Part shown: positions 23,430 to 34,458 of the stretch, piece by piece
Numbering within the stretch: the stretch's first letter is position 1
Layout of the letters: every line of letters starts with the position of its first letter
From: Acanthamoeba castellanii str. Neff
Lineage: Eukaryota; Discosea; Longamoebia; Acanthamoebidae
Direction: 5' to 3'
Assembly: GCF_000313135.1 (NCBI RefSeq)
Contig: NW_004457391.1
Span: 318,700 to 382,699, forward strand
DNA: 64,000 nt
Notes under the pieces: generated by a model
Databases searched by the model: none
Seen by the model: only the letters and a program-made list of their open reading frames with translations
Told to the model about the DNA's origin: nothing
Program-made: the position numbers and the translations under genes

Positions 23430-24386
23430 CCATCGTTCCTGTTTACCACACCTGAACCCGTTAGTTGCCGCAGTCGGCCACGATGATGTGGCCCGTCGCT
23501 GCGTCGACCGCCACACCTCTAGGGTCCTTGAACTGGGCGGGACCGCCACCCAGGGAGCCGAGGGTGCGAAGGAAGGACCGGCCAGTGGCCCGCCACACCT
23601 GCACCCGGTGGTTGCCGTAATCGGCTACGATGACGTTACCCGCCACGTCGACCGCCACACCCTCGGGCCTCCTGAACTGACCATGGCCACGACCCCGGGA
23701 GCCGAAGGTGCGGAGGAAGGACCCGTCGGCCTGCCACACGTGCACCCGATGGTTGTCCCTGTCGGCCACGATGATGTTGCCCGTGGCCGCGTCGACCGCC
23801 ACGTCCGCGGGCCGTTGGGCGGAGCTTGGCCCGCCGCTTGGCCGCCGCCTCGGCCGTAGTGCGCTCCCACTCGTTCACCTCGGCGCCGAGCACTCTCTCG
23901 CGCTGGGCCACGGCCTCGCGCACCCGGTCAAAGTGCTGCTTGATGGCCGCCCGCGCCTCGCGGCCGCTCTCCTGTTCGGCGGCCTCGCGCGCCGCCTGGC
24001 GCTCCACGGCGGCCTCGACCTCGCCCATGGCCAGCTCGACCTGCGCCAGCTCGACCCGCGCGGCCTCACGCGCTCGCTCCTCGGCCTCCTCGATGGTGAG
24101 GGCGTCGTGGCCCTTGTGCGGCCCCGCCACGAGGCACACCATGCACACGGCCACGCCGTCGCGCTCGCACCACATCTTCACCTTCTTGCCCCGGTGGTGC
24201 TCGCACGCGGCGCGGGCTCGGGCGCGTCGGCCGACGCCACACGCACGTGGCTCCGCAGCGGAAGGAACCCGTGGATCTGGTGATCGCACGACACGCACAG
24301 GTGGGCGCCGCCGCACTGCTCGCAGAACTTCTCCGCCGCTTGGCTGCAGTTGGCGCACACGAACGGCGCCTGTGTGTCAGGCTGGG
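23430..24386 (-). pseudogene. TRIM-NHL pseudogene copy B (B-box, coiled coil, partial NHL)
   Basis: The minus strand reads B-box 1 (FVCANCSQAAEKFCEQCGGA), then in another frame B-box 2 (CEHHRGKKVKMWCERDG) and the coiled coil (EAVERQAAREAAEQESGR). It then jumps by deletion into NHL repeats (VAVDAATGNIIVADRDNHRV, GVAVDVAGNVIVADYGNHRV). The RING and the first NHL blades are missing. Near the end AACTAACGG replaces the AACAAACGG of the intact gene, giving a stop six codons early, with the remaining VQVW codons and TAA still visible after it. The right edge abuts the fossil of the FIRRM-like gene tail. Several frame changes make function impossible. Confidence 0.88.
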
Positions 24387-24545
24387 GAGCAGTTCGGCGT
24401 CGGAGGCCAAGCCAGGCTGCCCAGCTCTGCCAACTCCTGCCCCTGGCCACCCATCAACCTCGAATGAAACGCAGATTTCTTCCACCCTCCTCTCGACGTG
24501 CGTGTCGTGCCATTGGTTGTGTCGTGTGAGGTCTACGAGCGAGGG
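24387..24545 (+). pseudogene. Fossil copy of the 3' end of the FIRRM-like gene
   Basis: The stretch matches the last exon and 3' flank of the gene ending at 21433. It shares GGGGAGCAGTTCGGCGTCGG with 21237-21256. After a deletion of roughly 100 bases it has CCCAGCTCTGCCAACT and CATCAACCTCGAATGA, including the stop, then a related GATTTCTT and CCCTCCTCTCGACGTG flank. It sits in plus orientation directly against copy B. The last bases, around TCTACGAGCG, also contain the stop of the minus-strand J-domain gene. Confidence 0.8.
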
Positions 24546-26517
24546 AGCGCGCCAAAGAGGGTTTGGAGGACGTGGGCGTAGACGTAGGCCTGCACCTCAG
24601 CCAGCACCCGCTCGGCCCGCCGCAGCACCTCGGGTCGGATCTCGGCCGCGCCGTGGGCGTCGTACTGCGCCCGCTGGCCCGCATCGCTCAGGCACGCGAA
24701 CGCCTCCGCCATCACCTTGAACGCTTCTTCGCTCGCCGGGTGCGCGTTCTTGTCGGGGTGCAGCTTGAGGGCCATCTGCACAACGACACACGACACACGA
24801 CACGCACGGACAAAATCAATAAAGAAGTTGTATAAAACAATTAAGAATAAGCCAAGAAATAGAATTAGAATTAGAATAAAATATGAAATAGAATAATTTA
24901 AAAAATAAATGAGGAGGAGCGCACGGTGCGGTATTGCTTGGTGATCTGGGCAAGGGCGGCGTCGGGGGTCAGACCGAGCACGGCGTAGTAGTCGCCCGCG
25001 CACCCCAGGATCCGCTCGATCGACAGGAGGTCGTCGCCGCCCGCTGACGGTGGTGGCTTGGGGCGGCGCCAGTCGAGCTTGCAGCCCTCGGGGACCAGCA
25101 CGTGGAGCAGGTGCGGCGAGTTGCGGACCTCGGGGAACATGAGGCCGCGGCACGACTCCATGTTCACCCACACCAGCGACCCGCTCTCGATTCGCGGACT
25201 CGTCAGCCGATGACACCCTCTGCCAAACGCACACGCACACGCACCACCGCACACGCACACGTCCATTAAAAACGGCACTCGCACACGACACACACGGAAC
25301 GACACGCATACATTAAGGGGGGAGGGTGCAAGTACGCGAGGTCGAGTTCCTGGAGTTGGGGGCTGCGCTCGAGCAGCCACTGCACGGCGAGGTCGTTGAG
25401 CCGCGCGCAGTCGCACAGCGATAGCTTGACCAGGTATGGCGAGCACAGCTGCGGATAGATCTACTGACGCGGCGCAATGGTGTAAGCAATCACGACACGC
25501 ACAAAACGCATGACACACACAATGCCAACGACACGCACAACACACAACACATGGCACGCACAACACACGGCAACACGTCGCACGAGGCTGGCGTACGAGG
25601 CTGGAGCAACCGACGATGGAGAGTTGAGTGAGGAGCGGGCACTGCTTGAGCGGCTCGAACATGAGCTCCATGGTGGCGTCGTTGAACTTGTCCCTGTACG
25701 GATACCGGCTGATGCTCTCCGCCACCTCCCTAGCGTGCGGTCGTTGAGCACATATGACGCGCACGGCACACACAGCACACACGGCACACATGGCACACAC
25801 AAGACACGACACGACACTCACGGCACACACGACGCGAGATTGGGGGAAATGGTACGCGACGAGGGTTGGATCAGAGGCGCAGAGCGGGAAGAACCAGGCG
25901 AGGGCCTGGGCAAAGGTGGTGTGGGGCGCCACCGCGAAGAGCAGGCTCGACGAGCCCGCCGCGGCCTCGGCCACCACCGCCTCGAACAGCGCCGCCCACA
26001 CGCGTCCCACCAGCCCGCGCGGCATCGCGGCCAGCGCCCCGCGCACCGCAGCCGCCGCTGCTGCCACGTCGTCGTTGCGTGGCTTGACCAGCGGCAGCAC
26101 CACCGACTCGGCCACCTGCGCCAGGCACCGCTCGCACAGCGTTGGCACCGCCTGTGGTGGTCCCGAGCGCAGCAATGGCGGTGGCGCCGATGGTGGTGGT
26201 GAGTCGCCGGTGGCGTGAGGTGCGCCTGGGTGGTCCACGACGCTGGTGGTGGCCTCTGCGGGCGGCACTACGACGACGGCACAGCGTGAGGGGAGCAAGG
26301 GGGGCAAAGGGGGGGCAAGGGTGGTGGCGAGTAGTGGGAATGGGGAAATGGTACCACGGTGGAGGGGAGGTGATGATGGAGCGGTTGGGCTGGGGTTGGG
26401 GTTTGTGGTGTGCAGCAGGGCGTCGATGGCTGCGGTGAGGTCACCCTGCAGACCATGCAAAACATCCGTAAGCACGTCTGGGTCGTGCCCAGGAAACAGC
26501 TCCCGCAACACGTCCAT
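24533..26517 (-). CDS. CUE-domain and C-terminal J-domain (DnaJ) protein
   Basis: The ATG at 26517 starts MDVLRELFPGHDPDVLTDVL followed by LQGDLTAAIDALLHT, a good CUE ubiquitin-binding helix set. A Pro/Ala-rich linker and a helical region follow (MPRGLVGRVWAALFEAVVAE), then LRR-like or F-box-associated strands (FEPLKQCPLLTQLSIVGCSS; near 25400 KLSLCDCARLNDLAV). The C-terminus is a J domain: GDYYAVLGLTPDAALAQITK, an intron, then MALKLHPDKNAHPASEEAFK with the HPD tripeptide, and QRAQYDAHG. The protein ends LFGALPRS. A J domain at the extreme C-terminus behind a CUE domain suggests an Hsp70 co-chaperone directed to ubiquitinated clients. That role is inference. Exon joins in the middle (25800-25300) are uncertain. 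Confidence 0.7.
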
Positions 26518-26649
26518 CTTCTTCTGAAAACGAGAGGTCTTCTTTTCTGATATGGCTTTATTTTCCTGCAGTTTTGAGCATTTTCTCCCTTTTTTCTTGA
26601 TTTTATGTTCGTCATCTTTGTCCAGTCTTTACTCCTCACGTGTTGGTAA

Positions 26650-27010
26650 TGATGCGGTCACATTCGTTCCTGTTACCACACCTAAACCCGATGGTTGCCG
26701 CCGTCAGACCCGTCGAACACCCTCTCGCGCTGCGCCGCTGGCCACGCCGTCGCGCTTGCACCACATCTCCACCTTCTTGGCCCGGTGGTGCTCGCACGCG
26801 GCGCGCGGCTCAGGCGCGTCGGCCGATGCCACGTCGGCCGATGCCACGTGCACGTGGCTCCGCAGCCACCGCACGACTGAGCGAGCAGGCCGCCGCGGCT
26901 GCTGCTTGTGGTCGCGGGCCGGGGAGGAGGAGAGGAGGTCGATGAGGTCAAAGTTGCGTGGCAGGCCCTTCACGCCCTCCGCCGCGGCTTGGTGGCGCTG
27001 GCGGTGGCGG
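26650..27010 (-). pseudogene. TRIM-NHL pseudogene copy C (short fragment)
   Basis: The minus strand keeps the end of the RING-linker region (EGVKGLPRNFDLIDLL), then jumps by deletion to LRSHVHVASADVASADAPEP with an internal duplication of ASAD, then CEHHRAKKVEMWCKRDGVA. A second deletion leads to a remnant of the coiled coil and a third to the 3' end of the NHL region and its flank (26660-26700, GTTCCTGTTACCACACCTA). No start, RING core or complete NHL blade remains. Confidence 0.85.
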
Positions 27011-27116
27011 CGGTGAAATTAGCTGCATCGCAAATTTTCACCACAAGGCGGGAATTTAGGTGCTGCAGCAGCACGTGACGTCAGCAAACGGCCAGCCACC
27101 CAGCATCAGCGTCTAT

Positions 27117-29442
27117 TTACCAGCGCGCGCGATAGGCGCCCGAGGCGAGCACCACATTGCGCGTCCACCCGCGAGCGTCCAGCTGCCCCACGAAGGTCGC
27201 GTAGTGCGCCTGGGTGAAGGCCACGCTCGCTCGCTCCCACGCTAGCCCCGACGTCTCAGCATCTCTCTCTCCCTCTGGCTTGTCGCCCACGCCACCGTCC
27301 AGGTCCTGACTGGCCAGCCGACGCAGGTGGAACGCTGTGAAGTAGGCGCGGAGCATGTCCTCGGGTCCGGCCTCCTCGTGTAGCACCACCAGCACACGGC
27401 CGCCTGGGCCTGGGCCTCGGCTGGGCCGGGCGTAGCGCACCACGAACCGCTCGTCGCGGTGCAGGCCGATCAAGTCCCGCAGTAGCGTTGGCGAAGTCGA
27501 TGACGTCGACGACGACGAAGTGGTGAGCGAAGAAGAAGAGGAGAAGCGCGAGAAAAGAGAAGAGAAAAGGGATGATGTGGTGGAAGTGGAGGAGACGATG
27601 TCGCGTAGCGAGGCGCCCATGACAATGGTGGGCGGGGTGAAGTGGTCGCCCGCGGGGAGGATGATGCGCTCGTCGACGTCCTCGGGCGCCACGACCGGCG
27701 CCGCGGTCGTGAAAGGCCCCGAGGATGAGGTTGAGCCGCTGGCGGCTCAGGGTCGTGAGTCGCACGTTGGAGAGGGCGCGGTGCGAGAAGGCCAGATGGC
27801 ACCCGGCCAGCACGCCGTAGACCGCAAACAGCGCTCCCAGCACCCCGCCTTGGTGCCACACACACACACACGAGACACGACACGACACGCACGACACAAG
27901 ACCGCGTTGCGTGCCACGTGAGCAAGTTCAGGCTGGTGACTGATGTGACGAAAGACCGCGTGAGTGGTGCGGGTACGTACCGGTGACGTAGGTGGTGCCT
28001 ATACCGATGCCCATGCCCATGAGATAGGCCACAATGCCCTGCGAGTGGCCTGTTGGGTTGTTTGCAAAGTTATGAGTTGTAAGGTGGCGTGGCTCGTCAA
28101 CAACAAAGATAGAAATGGGGTTGTACCCTTGGCGGTGATGTCGCCCAGGTTGTCCCGCAGGGCGAAGCCCTGGTTGATGGCTGCCTTGGTGGCGCCAGTC
28201 GTGAGCCCTGGAGAGAACAGAGAGAACAGAGAGAAGTGAGGATGAGACCAGTGATAACGAAGCGATTGTGAGGTCCCGTCGGTGGTACCGGCGATGCCCT
28301 TGGCCGAGTTGGCGAGCGAGGCCAGTGGGAGGAAGTAGGCGGGGAAGAGCGGCGTGGCCAGCTCGAGCTGACAAGACCCCAACAGATCGACCGATCAACC
28401 AAGGTGAGGACAAGGCTGGGTGGCACCTGCGATGAAGAAGACTAGCGCGGCTAGAGAAAGGGGAGTCGTGGCGTACGCACCGCGACTCCAGCGACGTGGA
28501 TGCAATCGGCGGCCCATCGGATGCGCTTGGTCTCCGTGTCGAAGAATTTACCGAATGCGCCCGCCACCAACATCATTCCAAGACAGCCCAGGCCTAGGGA
28601 AATGCACCACATCAGTCGATCAAGCCAGCTCGGCGGCCACGGCGGCGGCGTACCGTCCTTGAGGACCCACGAGATGGCCGCTGCGGCCGGCATCGAGCCG
28701 GCCCCCAACCCAACCGCGCTGAGTAGTGCATTCGTAGAAATTCTGGTACGCCAGCAAAGCTAGGTTAGAGATGCCATGCGCTCAATCGATGATGTGCGGT
28801 GTCTCGTCGTACACGAAGCCGGCCGAGGAGACGATGCCCTTAGCCACCTCCCACTTTTGGAAGTGAATGTAGTCCTGCCGCACAGAGGCCGGGTAGCCGG
28901 TCGGCAGGAACAGCGACTTCAGCATGAGGTCCACACGCAGCGGCTTTCGCTCTGGTGTGCCCCAATGGGACCAATGCGCACCACCCGCCACAGCTGATTA
29001 GTGTGGAAGTTGAGGGCACCACCAGCTAACAACGTCGGTGTGGTGTACCGTGCTGGTTCTTCTCACGGGCAACGATGGCGGCTGATTCCTCAAAGTAGTC
29101 GATCTCTCGCCGGCCATGCTTCTCGCTCACCAGTGGCTGGGAAAACCGCGAGGCAGTGAGTTCGCGCAGACATACGCACTCACTCGCCACTGCACGCCGC
29201 ACGCACTCAAATGGTTGCAGCGTACGGTGGTGGTTGAGGTGTGTAGCAGGTGGCGCCCTCCATAGCCGTGCCGCGCTGCGCCGCTACTCCGCCGAAGAGA
29301 CGCCAACGGCCCACTGGCAGTATGTCTACAAACAAACAAATAATAAATAAATAAATAAATACAAACAAATAAAAAAGCACAAAATAAATAACAGTGCGTT
29401 GCGGTACCGCTGGGGGAGCGCTCGTGTGGTACGCCGGAGCAT
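27117..29442 (-). CDS. RUS family (DUF647) protein
   Basis: The ATG at 29442 starts MLRRTTRALPQR. Exon 1 (29442-29408) joins in phase to exon 2 (29313-29226; GPLASLRRSSGAARHGYGGR), giving an Arg-rich leader that looks mitochondrial. Then come EKHGRREIDYFEESAAIV, LMLKSLFLPTGYPASVRQDY and IHFQKWEVAKGIVSSA, the conserved entry of the ROOT UV-B SENSITIVE family. The hydrophobic core follows: GLGAGSMPAAAAISWVLKDG, LGCLGMMLVAGAFGKFFD, FPAYFLPLASLANSAKGIAG, TGATKAAINQGFALRDNLGD and IVAYLMGMGIGIG. The C-terminal domain ends GAYRARW at 27117. RUS proteins are membrane proteins of uncertain biochemical role. The last exon carries a Ser/Thr-rich insert (27470-27600). Confidence 0.85.
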
Positions 29443-29760
29443 GGTGTGATAGGAGTACTCTAAAACAGAAGGGCGTACGCAGTGCGCCTGAGCTTCTGTA
29501 GGTTGAAAAAATGTCCCACAGGCTCGGAAACATACCTATTTATTTGTGTCTTTTACGCGCAAGCTCCGCCCGCATGATCGTTAGTCATTTTATTTTGTGT
29601 ACAAATGTAAAAGAAATAAACTGTCGACGGAAAATGTCGAGACGTAGGAAACGCCAAAAGAAAATCGAAGCTTTTGTTTTTGATCTCCTGACTTGATCGT
29701 GGGAAGGAACTGAAGCGGTAGAGGAAGAAGAAGAAGAAAGAGGACAGAAGACGACCAGAG
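29443..29760. promoter_or_regulatory. Divergent promoter region, RUS gene / Hook gene
   Basis: About 318 bases separate two divergent ATGs and must contain both promoters. The sequence is AT-richer than its flanks. No specific element can be named with confidence. Confidence 0.45.
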
Positions 29761-32700
29761 ATGAGCGAGGACGTGTCCGAAAAAGAACAAATTGATGCTC
29801 TGATCAACTGGGTATGTGCTTCGAAAGAGTGAAAACTGAGACTCACTCCTTACACATCGCTTCAATTTAGGCTTGATTTGTGCTTCCTTCGCTCTTCTCT
29901 TTCTCGCCCTGCTAGAACAGGAGCAAATTTGAATCTCTTTCATCGCTTCGTAGTGGTTTCACTTGATTTAATTCATGCCACCACAACTGCACTCCTTCTT
30001 TCTTTCCTATCCACTCACTCTTTTGGTGTTTTAAAGGTGGGATGATCGTGTCAATTCATGGGCTACGTGGCACTAGATTTTTTTTCGATTTTCTTCCATT
30101 TCCACTCTATCTCACATATGCCTCGCCTTCTCTGCAGATCAACACGTTTGCTATCTCACATACCGTCAAGGGCATCGACGAGCTGTTCGATGGCGTCCTG
30201 TTATGCGAGGTTTTTGCTCAGATGTACGCTCTCGCCCCTTCAGAGATCTCTGGCTCCCCCTCTCTTCCTACTCTTGTGCAGCCCTGTCGTCTCTCTCTTC
30301 CTACTTGGCGCACGCTCACGCTCACGCTCTCGCATACGAAACCCCCCCAGCGCGCCTCGTCATGTTGACATGTCAACGCTGAAGCGTTCGGCGTTGAACA
30401 ATTGGCTGCTGAGGAAGGCCAACGTCAAGCTTCTCCTCACCAACATCGAGGACTTCTACAGCGACGAACTCAACATCGCCAGCGACGCCGCTAGCGTTGA
30501 CATTGGTATGCCCACGCACCATCACCACCACGCATTCCTAAGATGCCACAACTTACCGCGTCTCTGTCGTGTCGTGTCGTGGCCACACTGATCGCAGACC
30601 GCGTGTGCAAGAACGAGGACAACACAGAGATGATCAAGCTCATCGAACTCATTCTGGGCGCTGCCATCGAATGCGAGAACAAGAAGGAGTACATCGAAAA
30701 CATCATGCTGCTCGATGAGAGCTCCCAGCGCATCCTCATGGTGTTCATCGAGCGGGTACCATTTTGCCTTCTTCTTCTTCTTCTTCTGCTTCTTCTGCAT
30801 CTTCTTCTCTACTGGAGAGGCTCAACTGACCACTTTCTTTGCTTTGCTTTGCGTTCATTTTCTCTCAGCTGTTGAGGGAACATCAGATGAAGCCCGCGCA
30901 CTCGCCCAGACACCACAGCCAGTCGTATGATGATGGTGCGGAGACCCCGGGTGACTATTTTTATTCTTTTATTTATTTTGTATCATACGATTGTCCGTTC
31001 CTTCTCGTAACAATGCGAGTGTGTACGCTCTCTGTTCCACACAGCCAACGAGATCCAGATTCAAAGCTTGCGACTCGAGAAGGAGGAACTGCAGGAGCAG
31101 TTTGATGAGCTCCAAGTCGAGCACTCCTCGCTCGCCTCTGAGAACGTACGCTACATACTGACTATGCTCATTTCATTTCTCATCATATATATGTTTTAAA
31201 ACTATTATATCCATAGTAATGTTTCTTTGAAGAAATTGGCGGCTGACTCGTGTTTGGCTGGTGCACAGGCCAACTTGAGGTCGGAAAAGGAGACGTTGAT
31301 GGAGATGGTGAAGAACATGGAAAAGCAGCTCGACGAGAAGACCAAGAAGGAGCAGCACGACAAGGAACGGAGGGAGAAGGAAGAGACCGAGCTCATCAAC
31401 GCTCTCCAAAAGCACAGCAGGTAAACTTACAAGAAGGCTTTGCTATTCGAGTTGTGTCACACATATTAGGCGCTCACCACGAAATGTGTTTGTCCTTCAA
31501 AACAGACAGATTTCGGAGGAACAGTATCACGCCCTACAGATAGAAATCGAGGTGCGACACACACACACGCACACACACAGACACACACACACACACAGAC
31601 ACAGACACACACAACATGCCGTCCAGCGCTTGATGCTTGGTGATGCTGACCATTGACGACAGGAGAAAGACAAATCTCTGTTCGAGTTCAAGAAAAAGGT
31701 GGACGAACTCTCCAAGTACGCAGCGGAGGCACGCAAGCTGAGGTACGTCGCCGAGACCCCCCCCCCAATCTGGTGCCGCGGCCTTGCTTGCGTGGTGGCG
31801 CCGGTTGAGGCTCATGCGCGCGCGCACGGACGACATGTCTGGACTGCAGGGACGAGATGGACATGATGAAGGAGAAGGTGGCCAACGCGGACCAGGTCGA
31901 GGAGAAGTTCGCCCACCTGCAGGACAAGCTCAAGGAGATGGCGGAGCTCCGAAAGCAGTACAAGGCCCTGCAGGAGCAGAGCAACACGTACATGCAGCGG
32001 TCGATCGAGCTCGAAGACGAGGTCGTCAAGATCCCCCTCCTCAAGGCACAGATCGAAGACTACAAGAAGCAAGGTACGTGCGACAAGAATGATTTTTTTT
32101 TACAATAATAGTTTAATTTGTGTATTTATCAATAATTAATTTCCTTGGCTCTCCAGTGCTTGCGTTCAGGTCGGAGGCGGCAACGACGGGCGAGAAGGAC
32201 ATCAAGCAGCAGCTCGACATGCAGCAGCTCCAGGAGGCCCTCAAGCAGATCCAAACGGAGCGCGATGTACGTTTTAATTTATTTAGTTATTATTTACATT
32301 TGGCCAACATCACTTTTTTGGTTACAAATTCTTTTGTTCGAACATTTTGGTTTGAGGCGAGTCTCACCACCTTGCCGTTGTGTCCACAAACAAAATAGAT
32401 GCACCAGGAGAAGGTGGACTCGCTCGAGGAGACCATCGCTCAGCTCAAGACCGACCTGGAGGAGGCCAGACGTACGTCGTGGCCATCTTTCACCAACAGT
32501 TGTTGTTGCTGCTGCTGCTGCTGCTGCTGTTGTTGTTGTTCTGACGGTGTCTTGCGGTGCGTGCAGTGATGGGCGGACCCAACAGGGGCGGAGGCGCCGG
32601 CGACGAGGACGGCATGTCCGGCTTCCACGAGATTTTCACGCCCGAGCTGTACGTCGTGCCCTCCCCAAACCATTATTGCTATGACCGGACTGATGATGAC

Positions 32701-32965
32701 GCTGATGTGATATTTGGTGTTGTTGCAATGGCGCAGGCGGGAGAAGATGGCGCGCCTGGAGCGCGAGAACAATCGCCTCAAGTCGGAGATGGGCGAGGGC
32801 GGAGCGGCGGAGCAGATCGCCCTCCTCCAGGCCAAGCTCGACGACGCCACCGCGCTCAACGCCACCTACGAGGAAAAGCTGCACCAGCTCTCCGCCCGCA
32901 CTCCGTATGTGCTCTCTTGGGTGTGCGTGTTGTCTTGGGTTTGCACATGACTGCTGACTCGCCTC

Positions 32966-32996
<31 letters not shown>

Positions 32997-34080
32997 TGCT
33001 AATTGATAGCGACAGTGAGGAAGAGAGTGGTAAGGCGCCGAAGGAGGTGAGCGACCTGATGCAGGAGCTCACCAAGAAGGACGCCACCATCGTCGACCTC
33101 GAAGAACAGCTCAGGAAGGTCTACGAGGTACGACGACGACACCAACTCCCCGCCGACCCCACGACCAATGCGCGGGGACAGGGCTCAGCCATTGCTGAGT
33201 GGGTTGTTAAACTTTCACTTTTACTCCGCGCAGGAGGCCAAGCGGTACCGCGCCAACGCGGCCGCCAGCGGGGAGCCCACGCTGGAGGGACCGGTGGTGG
33301 AGGAGATCGCCATGAAGCTCGCCCAGGTGCAGGAGAAGAACGAAGCGCTCAACTCCGAGAAGCTCCGCCTCGAGGGCTACCTCCGCACCGCCAAGAAGGT
33401 GTGCCTTGTCCCCGCAACCAACGTGATGTGATGAGCACCACTGTGATTTTTTCCCCCTCTTTTCTCACCACTCCTGCCGCAACCTCCAACCATCATTGGT
33501 ACAGATGATCAGAGAGCTCCGGCAGCAGAAGAAGGACGAGGCCGACGCTGAGACAGCGGTGCGCATTCCTGCTTGAGCTGTTCAACCCATGTGCCCCGCA
33601 CGCATGCACCCACCCTGCTCACCTCATTGTTTCGCATGGTGGGTTGACCGTCAACAGAAGCACAGCAAGCAGGCCGAGGAGACGCTGCAGGCGCTCCGAG
33701 CGCAGCTCCTCGACAGGGAAAGAGAAATCAAGCACCTCAAGGTTAGCCAACCCACCAATTCCATTCTAGGCCTCTTTAATTATCATTGTCTGGCGCTGAC
33801 TTCTTATCGTGTGTGTCGTGTGTGTCGTGTGTCGTGTGCCACGTGTGTGTCGTGCGGTCCCGCAATTCACAAGCAGGACACGATAAAGGACAGCAGGGAG
33901 AGCACGGAGAGGGAGCAGCGTCTGTTGGTGTCGTCGTTCTACGACATGGGGCTCCAGCTCGCACGCGCCCAGGCCTCGCGTCCCGACCAGGCCTCCGCGC
34001 CCGGTGGCGGCAGCGGCGCGTCGGTCCAGCACCAGCCGCAGTCGTGGCTCGCCGCCCTCCGAAACGCGCGCGCCAAGTGA
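29761..34080 (+). CDS. Hook-type dynein adaptor / microtubule-linker protein
   Basis: The start is MSEDVSEKEQIDALINW. An N-terminal Hook (CH-like) domain follows: INTFAISHTVKGIDELFDGV, LCEVFAQM, a segment with NNWLLRKANVKLLLTNIEDF, and IKLIELILGAAIECENKKEY, which is the conserved dynein light-intermediate-chain-binding region. Then SQRILMVFIERLLREHQ. From residue 180 or so the rest is almost all heptad coiled coil (LRLEKEELQEQFDELQVEHS through MIRELRQQKKDEADAETA), as in HOOK1-3. The C-terminus (QHQPQSWLAALRNARAK) is the cargo-side end. About fifteen exons and roughly 700 residues, the normal family length. It probably links vesicles to dynein. Confidence 0.85.
31556..31613. repeat. Intronic CACACAGACA repeat
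   Basis: A CA-rich microsatellite with CAGACA interruptions lies in an intron of the Hook gene. Confidence 0.85.
32499..32541. repeat. Intronic GTT/GCT trinucleotide repeat
   Basis: GTT units flank about seven CTG units in a Hook-gene intron. This is the only clear trinucleotide microsatellite I saw in an intron here; most others are CA/CG-based. Confidence 0.85.
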
Positions 34081-34458
34081 GCTTCTTCACACAACAACAC
34101 CGCCATAAGAGAGACCCCGAGCGCGCCCAGCCGGGCTGAGAAACGACATCGTGTATAGCCGGCCCGGCCACCACCAACCCGAAGCTATGAAGAGGACGAA
34201 GAAAAAGAGAGAAAAGAGAGCAAGGAAAACGAAGGAGAAAAACTTTTATTTATTTTTAATTTTACCGTCGACATATATCTATAATTCCATCAAAAATTGT
34301 TGTCGACACAATTATCTGCTCCAAGAACGAATAAATCGAACAGGCTTGAGCGCAACAAGATCAATTAACGGCTGTGTGGGAAGCGCCTGGTGAACAAATC
34401 GGTTGTGCACAACGTTGCGTCTGCCGCAAGCCGCACCAGACAGGTCAAAGATTTCGAA
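34081..34458. other. Intergenic region, Hook gene / RCC1-BTB gene
   Basis: It holds the Hook 3' flank (purine-rich, 34190-34240) and the promoter of the next gene on the same strand. No supported coding frame or RNA gene is visible. Confidence 0.4.
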
